This document shows, piece by piece, positions 18,331-27,488 of a stretch of 64,000 nucleotides of DNA. A model generated the notes under the pieces. The model did no database searches. It had not been told where the DNA came from and saw only the letters and a list, made by a program, of their open reading frames with translations. Source of the DNA: Marinovum algicola (lineage in GTDB: Bacteria > Pseudomonadota > Alphaproteobacteria > Rhodobacterales > Rhodobacteraceae); NCBI RefSeq assembly GCF_900109145.1, contig NZ_FNYY01000014.1:1-64000 (forward strand). The letters are read 5' to 3'. The position numbers and the translations under genes were made by a program. Position 1 is the first letter of the stretch; each line of letters opens with the position of its first letter.

Positions 18331-19142
18331 AGATCGCGGTAACCGGCGGCCAGGGCGGCTTTGGCCGCGTGGTGGTGCGCGAGGCGCGCGCCGCCGGTCA
18401 TGCGGTGATCAGCATCGACCGCACGGCCGCCGTCGCGGAACCGGTCGATGGCGTGGAATATCGTGCGGCCGATGCGGCGGATTACGCCCAGGTCACCGCC
18501 GCGCTGACCGGCGCCGATGCGGTCATTCACCTTGCCGCCTTTCCGGCCGCCGGGCTGGCCCCGGACGACGTGACCCACAACAACAACGTCACCGCCAGCT
18601 ACAACGTTCTGTTGGCCAGTGCCGAACTGGGCCTGCGCCGGATCTGCAACGCGTCGAGCGTGAATGCCATCGGCCATTCCTACAGCCGCGCGCCGGAATA
18701 TGACTACTTCCCGATCGACGAAGATCATCCGACCCGCGCCGAGGATCCCTATTCCCTGTCGAAATGGCTGGGCGAGATGCAGGCCGATGCCATCGTGCGC
18801 CGCTATGACGGCATGAAGATCGCCAGCCTGCGCCTGCACTGGATCGTCGAGGATGTCGCCCGCGCCGCCCAAGCCTGGCAACAGGAACCCGACCCCGGCA
18901 AGCATCTCTGGGCCTGGACCCCGGCCGTGCCGGCCGCCCGCGCGGCGCTGCGGTCGCTGGAGGCGGATTTCGACGGCCACCAGCGCATGTTCCTGGTGTC
19001 GCACGCCACCACCGAGGCCACGCCAAGCCGCGACCTGGCGCGCCGGCATTTTCCCGGAGTGCGGTTGAAAGCCGGGTTCGACGGCACCGCCAGCTTCTTT
19101 GACAGCAGCCGCGCCCGCCGGCTTCTGGGGTGGTCGGCGTGA
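18327..19142 (+). CDS. NAD(P)-dependent sugar dehydrogenase/epimerase (extended SDR)
   Basis: Rossmann-fold protein of 271 residues with an N-terminal TGGQGGFGRVV dinucleotide-binding loop and the catalytic YSLSK pair (Tyr-x-x-x-Lys) in DPYSLSKWLGEMQ, preceded by the active-site Ser region CNASSVNAIG. Size and motifs fit uronate dehydrogenase-like or nucleotide-sugar-epimerase-like enzymes. Directly followed by a lactonase and a sugar-acid dehydratase, it plausibly oxidises an aldose or uronate to its lactone; this is inference. ATGA overlap with the ATPase gene and GTGA overlap with the lactonase gene indicate tight coupling. Confidence 0.8.
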   Translation: MKIAVTGGQGGFGRVVVREARAAGHAVISIDRTAAVAEPVDGVEYRAADAADYAQVTAALTGADAVIHLAAFPAAGLAPDDVTHNNNVTASYNVLLASAELGLRRICNASSVNAIGHSYSRAPEYDYFPIDEDHPTRAEDPYSLSKWLGEMQADAIVRRYDGMKIASLRLHWIVEDVARAAQAWQQEPDPGKHLWAWTPAVPAARAALRSLEADFDGHQRMFLVSHATTEATPSRDLARRHFPGVRLKAGFDGTASFFDSSRARRLLGWSA

Positions 19143-20206
19143 CGGCACCGCTGACTCTGCTGATCGGAACCTATACCGAGGGTCCGTCGGGCCTTGGCGC
19201 CGGGCTCTACCGCTGCCCGGTCGTGGCCGCCACCGGCGCCCTCGGCGCCCCGCGCCGCATCGCCGCGCTGCGCAACCCGACCTATCTGGCCACGCATCCC
19301 GCTCTGGACGGCACGCTCTATGCCATCGAAGAGACCGCGGCCCCGGCCCTGGTCCGCCTGCACCTCACAAGCAGCGGCGCCCGCGTCCTTCAGCGCCGCA
19401 GGCTCACCGGATCGGGCGCCTGCCATCTGGCGGTGTCGCCCGATGGCCGCTACCTGGCGACCGCGCAATATCAGAGCGGCCATGTCGATCTTTTCAGCCT
19501 GGGCGGCGACGGCGCGATCGGCGCGCATCTGGCCGCCTTCCACGCCGAGGGCAACGGCCCCAATCCAGCCCGCCAGCGCGGACCGCATGCCCATTGCGTG
19601 CTGTTCCTGACCGACCCGGACGTTCTGGCCGTCGCCGATCTGGGGCGCGATTGCGTCACCCTGTTCGACCTGGCCGCCGGCGCGCCGGAGCTGCGCGCGA
19701 ACACCGCCCGTCAGATCGCCTTCCCGCCCGGCTCCGGCCCGCGCCACATCACCCGGATCGCCGGCAGCGACGATCTCGCCGTGCTCTGCGAGCTTGACGA
19801 AAACCTGACGCTGCTGCGCCGCGACCAAGCCGGATGGCACCTCGCCTCCCGCAGGCGGGTCTTTCCGGCCACCCCACAGGACGGCGCCGCGGCCGCCCTG
19901 CGCACCGGGCCGACCGGCCTGCTGTATGCCTCCGGCCGCAGCGGACATGAAATCGCCTGCATCGCCTGCCCTGCCGGCCAGGCGCCAAAGGTGATCCAGA
20001 CCGTGCCAAGCGGTGGGCATCATCCCCGCGACATCCTGCTGTCGCCCGATGGGCGCCTGCTGTTGGCGGCCAACCAGCACAGCCATTCGATCACCGCATT
20101 CGCCGTCGCGCCCGACAGCCTGCTTCGCCAAACGCCCCATCGGGCCGAAATCGGCAGCCCCGCCTGCCTGATCTGGTCCACCGCCCCATCAGGAGACCTG
20201 CCGTGA
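19139..20206 (+). CDS. Lactonase family protein (Pgl/YbhE-type beta-propeller)
   Basis: 355-residue beta-propeller of the 6-phosphogluconolactonase (YbhE) type. Hallmarks: [10 protein letters not shown] at the start, [35 protein letters not shown] and [20 protein letters not shown], one per blade. It would hydrolyse an aldono-lactone from the preceding dehydrogenase to the open aldonate for the dehydratase downstream. Start: the GTG at 19139 overlaps the previous stop as GTGA; another GTG at 19130 is possible. The substrate is inferred from context. Confidence 0.85.
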   Translation: MTAPLTLLIGTYTEGPSGLGAGLYRCPVVAATGALGAPRRIAALRNPTYLATHPALDGTLYAIEETAAPALVRLHLTSSGARVLQRRRLTGSGACHLAVSPDGRYLATAQYQSGHVDLFSLGGDGAIGAHLAAFHAEGNGPNPARQRGPHAHCVLFLTDPDVLAVADLGRDCVTLFDLAAGAPELRANTARQIAFPPGSGPRHITRIAGSDDLAVLCELDENLTLLRRDQAGWHLASRRRVFPATPQDGAAAALRTGPTGLLYASGRSGHEIACIACPAGQAPKVIQTVPSGGHHPRDILLSPDGRLLLAANQHSHSITAFAVAPDSLLRQTPHRAEIGSPACLIWSTAPSGDLP

Positions 20207-21408
20207 AAATCGAAGCCATCAAGACCATCGTCACCTCGCCGGGGCAGAATTTCGTGACCGTGCGGATCGTCACCGAATGCGGTCTGAGCGGGGTTGGCGA
20301 CGGCACGCTGAACGGCCGCGAACTGGCGGTCGCCTCCTATCTGGACGATCATGTCATTCCCTGCCTGCTGGGCAGGGATCCGCGCCGGATCGAGGAGATC
20401 TGGCAATATCTCTATCGCGGGGCCTATTGGCGGCGCGGACCGGTGACCATGGCGGCGATTGCCGCCATCGACATGGCGCTGTGGGACATCAAGGCCAAGG
20501 CCGCCGGCATGCCGCTCTATCAACTGCTGGGCGGCGCGTCGCGCCGGCATCTGATGACCTATACCCACGCCAGCGGCGCCACCATCGAAGACACCGTCGC
20601 CGCCGTCAGCGCCAAGGTCTCGGCCGGGTATCCGGCGGTACGCGCGCAATGCGGCATTCCCGGCCTGGGCGCCATGTACGGCGTGCATCCGCTGCATTCC
20701 GGCGATGCGGACGCGCCGAAACTGCCCGAAGAGCAGGTCTGGTCGACCTCGCGCTACCTGCAACATGTGCCGCAGCTCTTCGAGGCGCTGCGCGCGGCCG
20801 TGGGCTGGGATGTGCATCTGTTGCATGACGTGCACCACCGGCTCACACCGATCGAGGCGGCGCGGCTGGGCAAGGATCTCGAGCCCTACCGGCTGTTCTG
20901 GATGGAGGATGCGGTGCCCGCCGAAGCCCAGGACAGCTTTCGCCTGATCCGCCAGCACACCACCACGCCGCTGGCGGTGGGCGAGGTATTCAATGCCATC
21001 TGGGACGCCCGCGAGCTGATTTCGAACCAGCTCATCGATTACATCCGCGCCACCAGCACCCATGCCGGCGGCGTGACCGGCCTGCGCCGGATCTTCGAAT
21101 TCGCCGCCCTGCATCACGTGCGGACCGGATGCCACGGACCGGTCGACATTTCGCCGATCTCGGCGGGGGTCAACGCGCATCTGGGCCTTTGGGCTCCCAA
21201 TGCCGCGATCCAGGAATTCGCCGATTACAGCCCCGAGATGCACGCGATGTTTCCGCATGCCTGGACCCATCACCAAGGCTACATCCATCCCGGAGACGCG
21301 CCCGGCCACGGCGTCGACTTCGATGAAACCCTGGCCGGGGAGCATCCCTACGAACCGGCCTATCTGCCGGTCTGCCGGCTCGAGGACGGCACGCTCTGGA
21401 ACTGGTGA
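20203..21408 (+). CDS. D-mannonate dehydratase-type enzyme, enolase superfamily (ManD/RspA)
   Basis: 401 residues, the usual length for ManD. Enolase-superfamily metal ligands are visible as Asp in LLHDVHHRL, Glu in [10 protein letters not shown] and Glu in PLAVGEVFN; the His following the first Asp and the HG of [11 protein letters not shown] match the ManD active site. ManD enzymes dehydrate D-mannonate or D-gluconate to 2-keto-3-deoxygluconate. It starts with GTG overlapping the lactonase stop (GTGA) and is the last gene of the operon. Having this and a UxuA-type dehydratase in one operon is unusual; they may act on different aldonates. Confidence 0.85.
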   Translation: MKIEAIKTIVTSPGQNFVTVRIVTECGLSGVGDGTLNGRELAVASYLDDHVIPCLLGRDPRRIEEIWQYLYRGAYWRRGPVTMAAIAAIDMALWDIKAKAAGMPLYQLLGGASRRHLMTYTHASGATIEDTVAAVSAKVSAGYPAVRAQCGIPGLGAMYGVHPLHSGDADAPKLPEEQVWSTSRYLQHVPQLFEALRAAVGWDVHLLHDVHHRLTPIEAARLGKDLEPYRLFWMEDAVPAEAQDSFRLIRQHTTTPLAVGEVFNAIWDARELISNQLIDYIRATSTHAGGVTGLRRIFEFAALHHVRTGCHGPVDISPISAGVNAHLGLWAPNAAIQEFADYSPEMHAMFPHAWTHHQGYIHPGDAPGHGVDFDETLAGEHPYEPAYLPVCRLEDGTLWNW

Positions 21409-21446
21409 GGCGGCTGCGATCCGGCCGCCCGAACCGCGGCGACCCT

Positions 21447-21488
21447 GCATGTCCCGGCCACCAAACCGGCATTGGTGCCGGGACATGC
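21447..21488. terminator. Long hairpin between convergent operons
   Basis: GCATGTCCCGGC (21447-21458) pairs with GCCGGGACATGC (21477-21488), and ACCAA (21460-21464) with TTGGT (21472-21476): a 17-bp stem with one bulged C and a 7-nt loop. It lies between the convergent ManD-like and Lrp-type genes and has no U run. Most likely a bidirectional terminator. Confidence 0.6.
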
Positions 21489-21551
21489 TCCGCCGCCGGC
21501 AGGTCCGATGCGCGATACCGACGCTGACTCGAGACGCCCGGCGCGGCCCTG

Positions 21552-22013
21552 TCAGATCGGCAGGGCCGTGGTTTTCTTGACCACGTCGAGAATGACCGAA
21601 CTTTCCATTTCCTGCACCCCGGGCAGGGTGACAAGCCGGTCCTGCACCAGCGCCTGATAATGATCGATATCCCGCACCACGACGTGCAGGTGATAATCGA
21701 ACCCGCCCAGCAGCAGCACCGCATACTGGATTTCCGGGATCGCCCGGATTTCGCGGCGAAAGGCTTCGAGCGCGGGCCGGTCATGCTTGTTCAGCTTGAC
21801 CCGCGCCACCACCAGCATGTTGAAGCCCAGCCGCCGCCGGTCGAGATCGACATTCTTGCCGCGAATGACCCCCATCTCCTGAAGATGGATGATCCGGCGC
21901 GAACAGGGCGATTGCGATATCCCCGCCTGTTCGGCAATCTCGGTCACCGTGCGGCTGCCATCGGCCTGCATCGCGCGCAGTATGCGCATGTCGGTTTCAT
22001 CCAATTCCGGCAT
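21552..22013 (-). CDS. Lrp/AsnC-family transcriptional regulator (BkdR-like)
   Basis: 153-residue regulator with an N-terminal helix-turn-helix (LDETDMRILRAMQADG, then AEQAGISQSPCSRRI) and a C-terminal RAM/AsnC ligand-binding domain (ARVKLNKH, LLLGGFDYHLHVVVRD, VVKKTTALPI). Lrp-family proteins bind amino acids, and BkdR members activate branched-chain keto-acid dehydrogenase operons. It is divergent from exactly such an operon, which supports that role. The start at 22013 has GGGGGAAG just upstream; the longer open frame beyond it is antisense to the thiolase gene. Confidence 0.9.
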   Translation of the reverse strand: MPELDETDMRILRAMQADGSRTVTEIAEQAGISQSPCSRRIIHLQEMGVIRGKNVDLDRRRLGFNMLVVARVKLNKHDRPALEAFRREIRAIPEIQYAVLLLGGFDYHLHVVVRDIDHYQALVQDRLVTLPGVQEMESSVILDVVKKTTALPI

Positions 22014-22145
22014 ATTCTTCCCCCAAATATCGGACCTCATGGCTGTTTCATGCCGGAAGCAGGGGATCTTGTCCAGCTTTGGGAATTTCAGACCGGCCTG
22101 CCCGGCTAGTCTCGCGGTCAGCGAAAAGTCGGGCGGGAGGACACT

Positions 22146-23321
22146 ATGACCGATGTTGTGATCTGTGGCGCGAAACGCACGCCCATGGGCGGCTTTCAGG
22201 GCGAGCTGAGCAGCCTTGCGGCGCCGGACCTGGGCGCCACCGCGATCCGCGGCGCGCTGGACGAGGCCGGCGCGGATGGCGCGGCCATCGACGAGACCCT
22301 GATGGGCATCGTGCTGCCGGCCGGCGTCGGCCAGGCCCCGGCGCGTCAGGCCAGCCTCGGCGCCGGGCTGCCGCTCTCCACCCCCGCCACGGCGATCAGC
22401 AAGGTCTGCGGCTCGGGGATGCAGGCGGTCATCCAGGGCGCGACCCAGATCCTCGCCGGCCACGCCAGCCTGGTTGTCGCCGGCGGCATGGAAAGCATGT
22501 CGAACGCGCCGTACCTCTCGCCCGCCACCCGCGCGGGCGCGCGGCTGGGCCATGCCAGAATGCTCGATCACATGTTCCTCGACGGTCTGGAAGACGCCTA
22601 TGAGGGCGGGCTGATGGGCAGCTTCGCCGAGACCTGCGCCGGTGCCTACGATTTCTCCCGCGCCGCGCAGGACGCCTATGCCATCGCCTCGCTCGATCGC
22701 GCCCGCGCCGCCACCGAGGCCGGCATTCTCGCGGCGGAAATCGCGCCGGTGACCGTCACCACCCGCAAGGGCGCGGCGACGATTGCCACCGACGAGCAGC
22801 CGCGCAATGCCCGCCCCGAGAAGATCCCGATGCTGAAACCCGCCTTTGCCAGGGACGGCACCGTCACCGCCGCCAATGCCTCCTCGATCTCGGATGGCGC
22901 GGCGGCGCTGGTCCTGGCCGCGGACGCGGCGGCGGCAGACCGGGGCCTGCCGGTCCGGGCGCGGATTCGGGGCTTTGCCGGCCACGCGCAAGAGCCCGGC
23001 TGGTTCACCACCGCGCCGATCGGGGCGACGCGAAAACTGCTCGACCGGCTCGGCTGGCGCACGGCCGATGTCGATCTCTGGGAGGTCAACGAAGCCTTTG
23101 CCGTGGTCGCCATGGCCTTCATGCAGGATCTCGACATCGATCACGACCGGCTCAACGTGCATGGCGGCGCCTGCGCGCTGGGCCACCCGATCGGCGCCTC
23201 CGGCGCGCGCATTCTCGTGACGCTTCTCAACGCGATGGAACAGCGTAAAGTGAAACGAGGCATAGCGGCGATCTGCATCGGCGGCGGCGAGGCGCTGGCG
23301 GTGGCGCTGGAACGGGGGTAA
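22146..23321 (+). CDS. Thiolase (acetyl-CoA C-acyltransferase)
   Basis: 391-residue thiolase, cytosolic tetramer in the family. Catalytic residues are visible: nucleophile Cys88 in [10 protein letters not shown], His in [17 protein letters not shown] and the second Cys in [11 protein letters not shown]. As first gene of a branched-chain amino acid operon it probably cleaves 2-methylacetoacetyl-CoA, the last step of isoleucine breakdown, to acetyl-CoA and propionyl-CoA; general acetoacetyl-CoA thiolase activity is also possible. The ATG follows GGGAGGA. The acyl-CoA dehydrogenase gene begins 4 bp after its stop. Confidence 0.9.
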   Translation: MTDVVICGAKRTPMGGFQGELSSLAAPDLGATAIRGALDEAGADGAAIDETLMGIVLPAGVGQAPARQASLGAGLPLSTPATAISKVCGSGMQAVIQGATQILAGHASLVVAGGMESMSNAPYLSPATRAGARLGHARMLDHMFLDGLEDAYEGGLMGSFAETCAGAYDFSRAAQDAYAIASLDRARAATEAGILAAEIAPVTVTTRKGAATIATDEQPRNARPEKIPMLKPAFARDGTVTAANASSISDGAAALVLAADAAAADRGLPVRARIRGFAGHAQEPGWFTTAPIGATRKLLDRLGWRTADVDLWEVNEAFAVVAMAFMQDLDIDHDRLNVHGGACALGHPIGASGARILVTLLNAMEQRKVKRGIAAICIGGGEALAVALERG

Positions 23322-23325
23322 TCCG

Positions 23326-24477
23326 ATGACCGGCCTTCTGACCGAAGAACAGGGCATGATCCGCGACATGGCGCGGCAATTCGCGCGCGACAGGCTGGCC
23401 CCCGGGGCGGCGGCGCGCGAGGCGGCGGGCGTCATAGACCCCGGGATCATCGACGAGATGGCCGGCTTGGGCTTTCTCGGCATGACCGTGCCCGAAGAGA
23501 CCGGCGGCGTCGGCGCCGATTACACCTCTTACGCGCTGGCGCTGATCGAGATCGCGGCGGCCGACGGGGCGGTCTCGACCATGATGTCGGTGCACAACGC
23601 GCCGTTCTGCGCCATCCTCCAGCGCTTCGCCACGCCCGCGCAACAGGAGAAATGGCTGAAACCGGCGGCCCGGGGCGAATTCATCGGCTGTTTCGCCCTG
23701 ACCGAGCCCGGCACCGGCACCGATGCCGCGGCGATCACGTCGCGCGCCCGGCGCACCAACCACGGGTATGTCCTCGACGGCGCCAAGCAATTCATCACCT
23801 CGGCCCGGATCGGCGGCGCCACCATCGTCTTTGCAGTGACCGATCCCGAGGCGGGCAAGAAGGGCTTATCGGCCTTCTATGTCCCCCAGGACACGCCCGG
23901 CCTGACCGTCGGCGCGCCGGAGCACAAGCTCGGCCAGAAAGCCTCCGATACCTGCGCGCTCGGCTTCGAGGACATGAAGCTCGACCACGGCGCCCTGATC
24001 GGCGAAGAGGGCCAGGGCCTCGCCATTGCGCTGTCCTCGCTCGAGGCCGGCCGGATCGGCATCGCCTCGCAATCGGTCGGCATGGCCCAGGCGGCACTGG
24101 AACTGGCGGTGACCTATGCGCTGGAGCGCACCGCCTTCGGCAAGCCGATCTTCGAGCATCAGGCGGTGGCCTTCCGGCTGGCCGACATGGACGCCCGGCT
24201 CGAGGCCGCCCGCCAGCTGGTGCTGCACGCCGCCGCGCTCAAGGACGCCGGCCGGCCCTGCCTGCGCGAAGCCTCGATCGCCAAGCTGACCGCCAGCGAG
24301 ATGGCCGAAGGCGTCGTGTCCGACGCGATCCAGACGCTGGGCGGCTATGGCTATCTGGCGGAATTCCCGCTCGAGCGGATCTATCGCGATGTCCGGGTCT
24401 GCCAGATCTACGAAGGCACCTCGGACGTGCAACGCATCAATATCTCACGCGATCTGAAACGGAGGTTCCAGCAATGA
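23326..24477 (+). CDS. Acyl-CoA dehydrogenase (short/branched-chain type)
   Basis: FAD-dependent acyl-CoA dehydrogenase, 383 residues. Seen: [15 protein letters not shown] (FAD/substrate loop), the [15 protein letters not shown] helix and catalytic Glu363 in [12 protein letters not shown], placed as in short-chain and branched-chain members. In this operon it would desaturate 2-methylbutyryl-CoA, isobutyryl-CoA or isovaleryl-CoA. Electrons go to ETF, which is not encoded here. Stop and SDR start overlap as ATGA. No enoyl-CoA hydratase gene follows, leaving one gap in the isoleucine route. Confidence 0.92.
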   Translation: MTGLLTEEQGMIRDMARQFARDRLAPGAAAREAAGVIDPGIIDEMAGLGFLGMTVPEETGGVGADYTSYALALIEIAAADGAVSTMMSVHNAPFCAILQRFATPAQQEKWLKPAARGEFIGCFALTEPGTGTDAAAITSRARRTNHGYVLDGAKQFITSARIGGATIVFAVTDPEAGKKGLSAFYVPQDTPGLTVGAPEHKLGQKASDTCALGFEDMKLDHGALIGEEGQGLAIALSSLEAGRIGIASQSVGMAQAALELAVTYALERTAFGKPIFEHQAVAFRLADMDARLEAARQLVLHAAALKDAGRPCLREASIAKLTASEMAEGVVSDAIQTLGGYGYLAEFPLERIYRDVRVCQIYEGTSDVQRINISRDLKRRFQQ

Positions 24478-25241
24478 AGCTAGGCGAACAGACCCCGGCC
24501 ATCATCACCGGCGGCGCCTCGGGGCTCGGGGCGGCGGTGGCCACGGCCCTGCGCGCCGAGGGCGTGCCGGTGGGCATCCTCGACATGAACGCCGACACGG
24601 GCGCGGAGTTTGCCCGCGACATCGGCGCCAGTTTCGCGCAATGCGACATCTCCGATCCCGCAGCGGTGACACCCGCCCTCGACAGCCTGCGCGACCGGCA
24701 AGGCCAGGAACGGCTCTGCGTCAACTGTGCCGGGATCGCCCCCGCCGCCAAGACGATATCGCGCGGTGCGGCGCATGATCCGGCGCTGTTCGCCAAGGTG
24801 GTGGGCGTCAATCTGATCGGCACCTTCAATGTTGCCACGCAATCGGCGCTCGGCATGTCGCAGGCCGAACCGCTGAACGACGATGGCGAACGCGGCGTGA
24901 TCGTCAACACCGCCTCGATTGCCGCTTACGAGGGCCAGATGGGCCAGCTTGCCTATGCCTCCTCCAAGGCCGGCGTGGTCGGTCTGACCCTGCCGATGGC
25001 GCGCGATCTGGCCAAGAGCGGCATTCGCGTCGCCGCCATCGCGCCGGGCATCTTTGCCACGCCGATGGTCACCGCCTTCCCGCAAGAGCTGCAAGACGCC
25101 CTGGCGCAGACCTCGGAATTTCCCCGCCGGTTGGGCCGGGTCGCGGAATTTGCCGAGCTGGTGATGCACATCGCCCGCAACACGATGCTCAACGGCGAGG
25201 TGATCCGTCTCGACGCCGCCACGAGGATGCAAGCCAAATGA
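24474..25241 (+). CDS. 3-hydroxyacyl-CoA dehydrogenase, SDR type (HSD10-like)
   Basis: Classical SDR of 255 residues: NAD-binding ITGGASGLGAAVA, NCAGIAPA, catalytic Ser in VNTASIAAYEG and YASSK (Tyr161, Lys165). The sequence closely follows the type II 3-hydroxyacyl-CoA dehydrogenase / HSD17B10 pattern, including GQLAYASSKAGVVGLTLPMA and AAIAPGIFATPM. HSD10 enzymes oxidise 2-methyl-3-hydroxybutyryl-CoA, matching a thiolase plus acyl-CoA dehydrogenase set for isoleucine. ATGA overlaps at both ends show tight translational coupling. Confidence 0.88.
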   Translation: MKLGEQTPAIITGGASGLGAAVATALRAEGVPVGILDMNADTGAEFARDIGASFAQCDISDPAAVTPALDSLRDRQGQERLCVNCAGIAPAAKTISRGAAHDPALFAKVVGVNLIGTFNVATQSALGMSQAEPLNDDGERGVIVNTASIAAYEGQMGQLAYASSKAGVVGLTLPMARDLAKSGIRVAAIAPGIFATPMVTAFPQELQDALAQTSEFPRRLGRVAEFAELVMHIARNTMLNGEVIRLDAATRMQAK

Positions 25242-26473
25242 CCGGACAGCCCAAGCTCAATTTTCCCCATCCGCCGGCGCGCCCCGACCAGACGCCGAAT
25301 TTCTCGGCCATCGAGATCCCCGCCGCCGGGGCGCTTGACGTGCCGCCGCTGGATCTGCAATCGGTCGACAGCCGCGATTATGCCAACGGCATGATCCGGG
25401 TGCTCGATGACGAAGGCACGGCGGTCGGCCCCTGGGCCGAGTACATCGCCGATCTCGACAGCGATGCGCTGCTGCAAGGCCTGCGCGACATGCTGCGGAT
25501 GCGCGCCGTCGACAAGCGGCTGCTGAACGCCCAGCGGCAGGGCAAGACCTCGTTCTACCTGCAATGCACCGGCGAAGAGGCGATTGGCTGCGGCTTTCAG
25601 CGGCAATTGTCCGGCGGCGACATGAACTTTCCCACCTATCGCCAGCAAAGCCTGCTGATCGCCGCCGATTATCCGCTGCGCGACCTGATGGGGCAGGTCT
25701 ATTCCAATGGCTGCGATCCGCTCGAAGGCCGGCAATTGCCGATCATGCATTCCTCGCGCGATTACGGCTTCTTCAGCATCTCCGGCAACCTCGGCACCCA
25801 GTATATCCAGGCCGTCGGCTGGGCCATGGCCAATGCCCTGAGCGAGACCGGAGAGATTGCCGCCGGCTGGATCGGCGACGGCGCCACGGCGTCGAACGAT
25901 TTCCACGCCGCGCTGCTCTGCGCCTCGACCTATCGCCCGCCGGTGATCCTCAACATCGTCAACAACCAATGGGCGATTTCCACCTATACCGGCGTCGCCA
26001 CCGGCGGCGCGCGCACCTATGCGGCGCGGGCACGGGGCTATGGCATTCCGGCGCTGCGGGTCGACGGCAACGATTACCTCGCCGTGGCGGCGGTATCGAA
26101 ATGGGCCGTGGCGCGCACCCGGGCGGGCCATGGCCCGGTGGCGATCGAATGGTTCACCTATCGCGTCGCCGCCCATTCCACCTCGGACGACCCCTCGGCC
26201 TATCGGGCAAAGGACGAGGCCGCGGCCTGGCCGCTGGGGGATCCGGTCGCGCGGCTGAAGACCCATCTGATCGGCCGTGGCGCCTGGTCCGAGGAGCGCC
26301 ATGTGCAGGCCGAGGCCGAGATCCTCGACGAGGTCACCAAGGTGCAGAAGGAGGTCGAGGCGCAGGGCACCTTCGTGAACCCGCAACCGACCTCACCGGC
26401 CACGATCTTCAAGGGCGTCTATGCCGAGATGCCCGCGCATCTGCGCCGCCAGCGCCAGGAAATGGGGTACTGA
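25238..26473 (+). CDS. bkdA1: 2-oxoisovalerate dehydrogenase E1 subunit alpha
   Basis: Alpha subunit of the thiamine-diphosphate-dependent E1 of the branched-chain keto-acid dehydrogenase complex, 411 residues. The ThDP motif is visible as GWIGDGATASNDFHAALL ending in NIVNNQWAIST (GDG...NN). The phosphorylation-loop region of the family appears around RVAAHSTSDDPSAYR. An N-terminal extension (residues 1-90) with KLNFPHPPARPDQTPNFS is characteristic of BCKDH rather than pyruvate dehydrogenase. The complex converts keto-acids of Val, Leu and Ile to acyl-CoAs. It overlaps the SDR gene (ATGA); the E1 beta gene starts after one base. Confidence 0.93.
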   Translation: MTGQPKLNFPHPPARPDQTPNFSAIEIPAAGALDVPPLDLQSVDSRDYANGMIRVLDDEGTAVGPWAEYIADLDSDALLQGLRDMLRMRAVDKRLLNAQRQGKTSFYLQCTGEEAIGCGFQRQLSGGDMNFPTYRQQSLLIAADYPLRDLMGQVYSNGCDPLEGRQLPIMHSSRDYGFFSISGNLGTQYIQAVGWAMANALSETGEIAAGWIGDGATASNDFHAALLCASTYRPPVILNIVNNQWAISTYTGVATGGARTYAARARGYGIPALRVDGNDYLAVAAVSKWAVARTRAGHGPVAIEWFTYRVAAHSTSDDPSAYRAKDEAAAWPLGDPVARLKTHLIGRGAWSEERHVQAEAEILDEVTKVQKEVEAQGTFVNPQPTSPATIFKGVYAEMPAHLRRQRQEMGY

Positions 26474-26474
26474 G

Positions 26475-27488
26475 ATGCCGCGAATGACCATGATCGAAGC
26501 CCTGCGCGACGCGATGGACGTCAAGCTGGCGCAGGACCCCAAGGTGCTGATCTTTGGCGAGGACGTGGGCTATTTCGGCGGCGTCTTCCGCTGCACCGCC
26601 GGGTTGCAGGCCAAACATGGCGAGGAACGGGTGTTCGACACGCCGATCAACGAAAGCGCCATCGTCGGCATGGCCGTGGGCATGGCGGCCCAGGGCATGC
26701 GGCCCTGCGTCGAGGTGCAGTTTGCCGATTACGTCTATCCCGCCTTCGACCAGATCACCCAGGAGGCCGCGCGCCTCCGGTATCGCTCGAACGAAACCTT
26801 CACCTGCCCGCTGGTGGTGCGCATGCCCACCGGCGGCGGCATCTTTGGCGGCCAGACCCACAGCCAGAGCCCCGAGGCGCTGTTTACCCATGTGGCCGGG
26901 CTCAAGGTGGTGATCCCCTCGACGCCCTATGACGCCAAGGGCCTGCTGATCGCCGCCATCGAAGACCCGGACCCGGTGATCTTTCTCGAACCCAAGCGGC
27001 TCTACAACGGGCCGTTCCACGGCGATCACGCCGGCAAGTCCACCGGCTGGTCGCAGCACCCCGCCGGCGAGGTGCCCGAAGGCCATTACAGCATCGATAT
27101 CGGCACCGCCGAGGTGCGCCGCGCCGGCACGGATGTTACCGTTCTGGCCTATGGCACCATGGTCTATGTCGCCGAAGCCGCCGCCGAACGCGCCGGCGTC
27201 GACGCCGAGATCATCGACCTGCGCAGCCTGCTGCCGCTCGATCTCGACACCATCCGGGCCTCGGTGGAAAAGACCGGGCGCTGCGTGGTGGTGCATGAAG
27301 CCACCCGCACCAGCGGCTTTGGCGGCGAACTGATCGCCGAGGTGCAGGAGGCCTGTTTCTGGCACCTCAAGTCGCCGCTGCAACGGATCACCGGCTGGGA
27401 CGCGCCCTATCCGCATGCCACCGAATGGGATTACTTCCCCGGGCCCGACCGCGTGGCGCGCGCCCTGACCAAAGCGATGGAGGACTGA
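26475..27488 (+). CDS. bkdA2: 2-oxoisovalerate dehydrogenase E1 subunit beta
   Basis: Beta subunit of E1, 337 residues. Typical blocks: MTMIEALRDAMD, VLIFGEDVGYFGGVFR (with the Glu that activates ThDP), FADYVYPAFDQI, MPTGGGIFGGQTHSQSPE and the C-terminal domain beginning VTVLAYGTMVYVA with KTGRCVVVHEATRT. The ATG at 26475 is used: it follows the alpha-subunit stop by one base and matches the usual MPRMTMIEA start; an earlier in-frame start is a shadow of the alpha gene. The E2 gene follows directly. Confidence 0.93.
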   Translation: MPRMTMIEALRDAMDVKLAQDPKVLIFGEDVGYFGGVFRCTAGLQAKHGEERVFDTPINESAIVGMAVGMAAQGMRPCVEVQFADYVYPAFDQITQEAARLRYRSNETFTCPLVVRMPTGGGIFGGQTHSQSPEALFTHVAGLKVVIPSTPYDAKGLLIAAIEDPDPVIFLEPKRLYNGPFHGDHAGKSTGWSQHPAGEVPEGHYSIDIGTAEVRRAGTDVTVLAYGTMVYVAEAAAERAGVDAEIIDLRSLLPLDLDTIRASVEKTGRCVVVHEATRTSGFGGELIAEVQEACFWHLKSPLQRITGWDAPYPHATEWDYFPGPDRVARALTKAMED

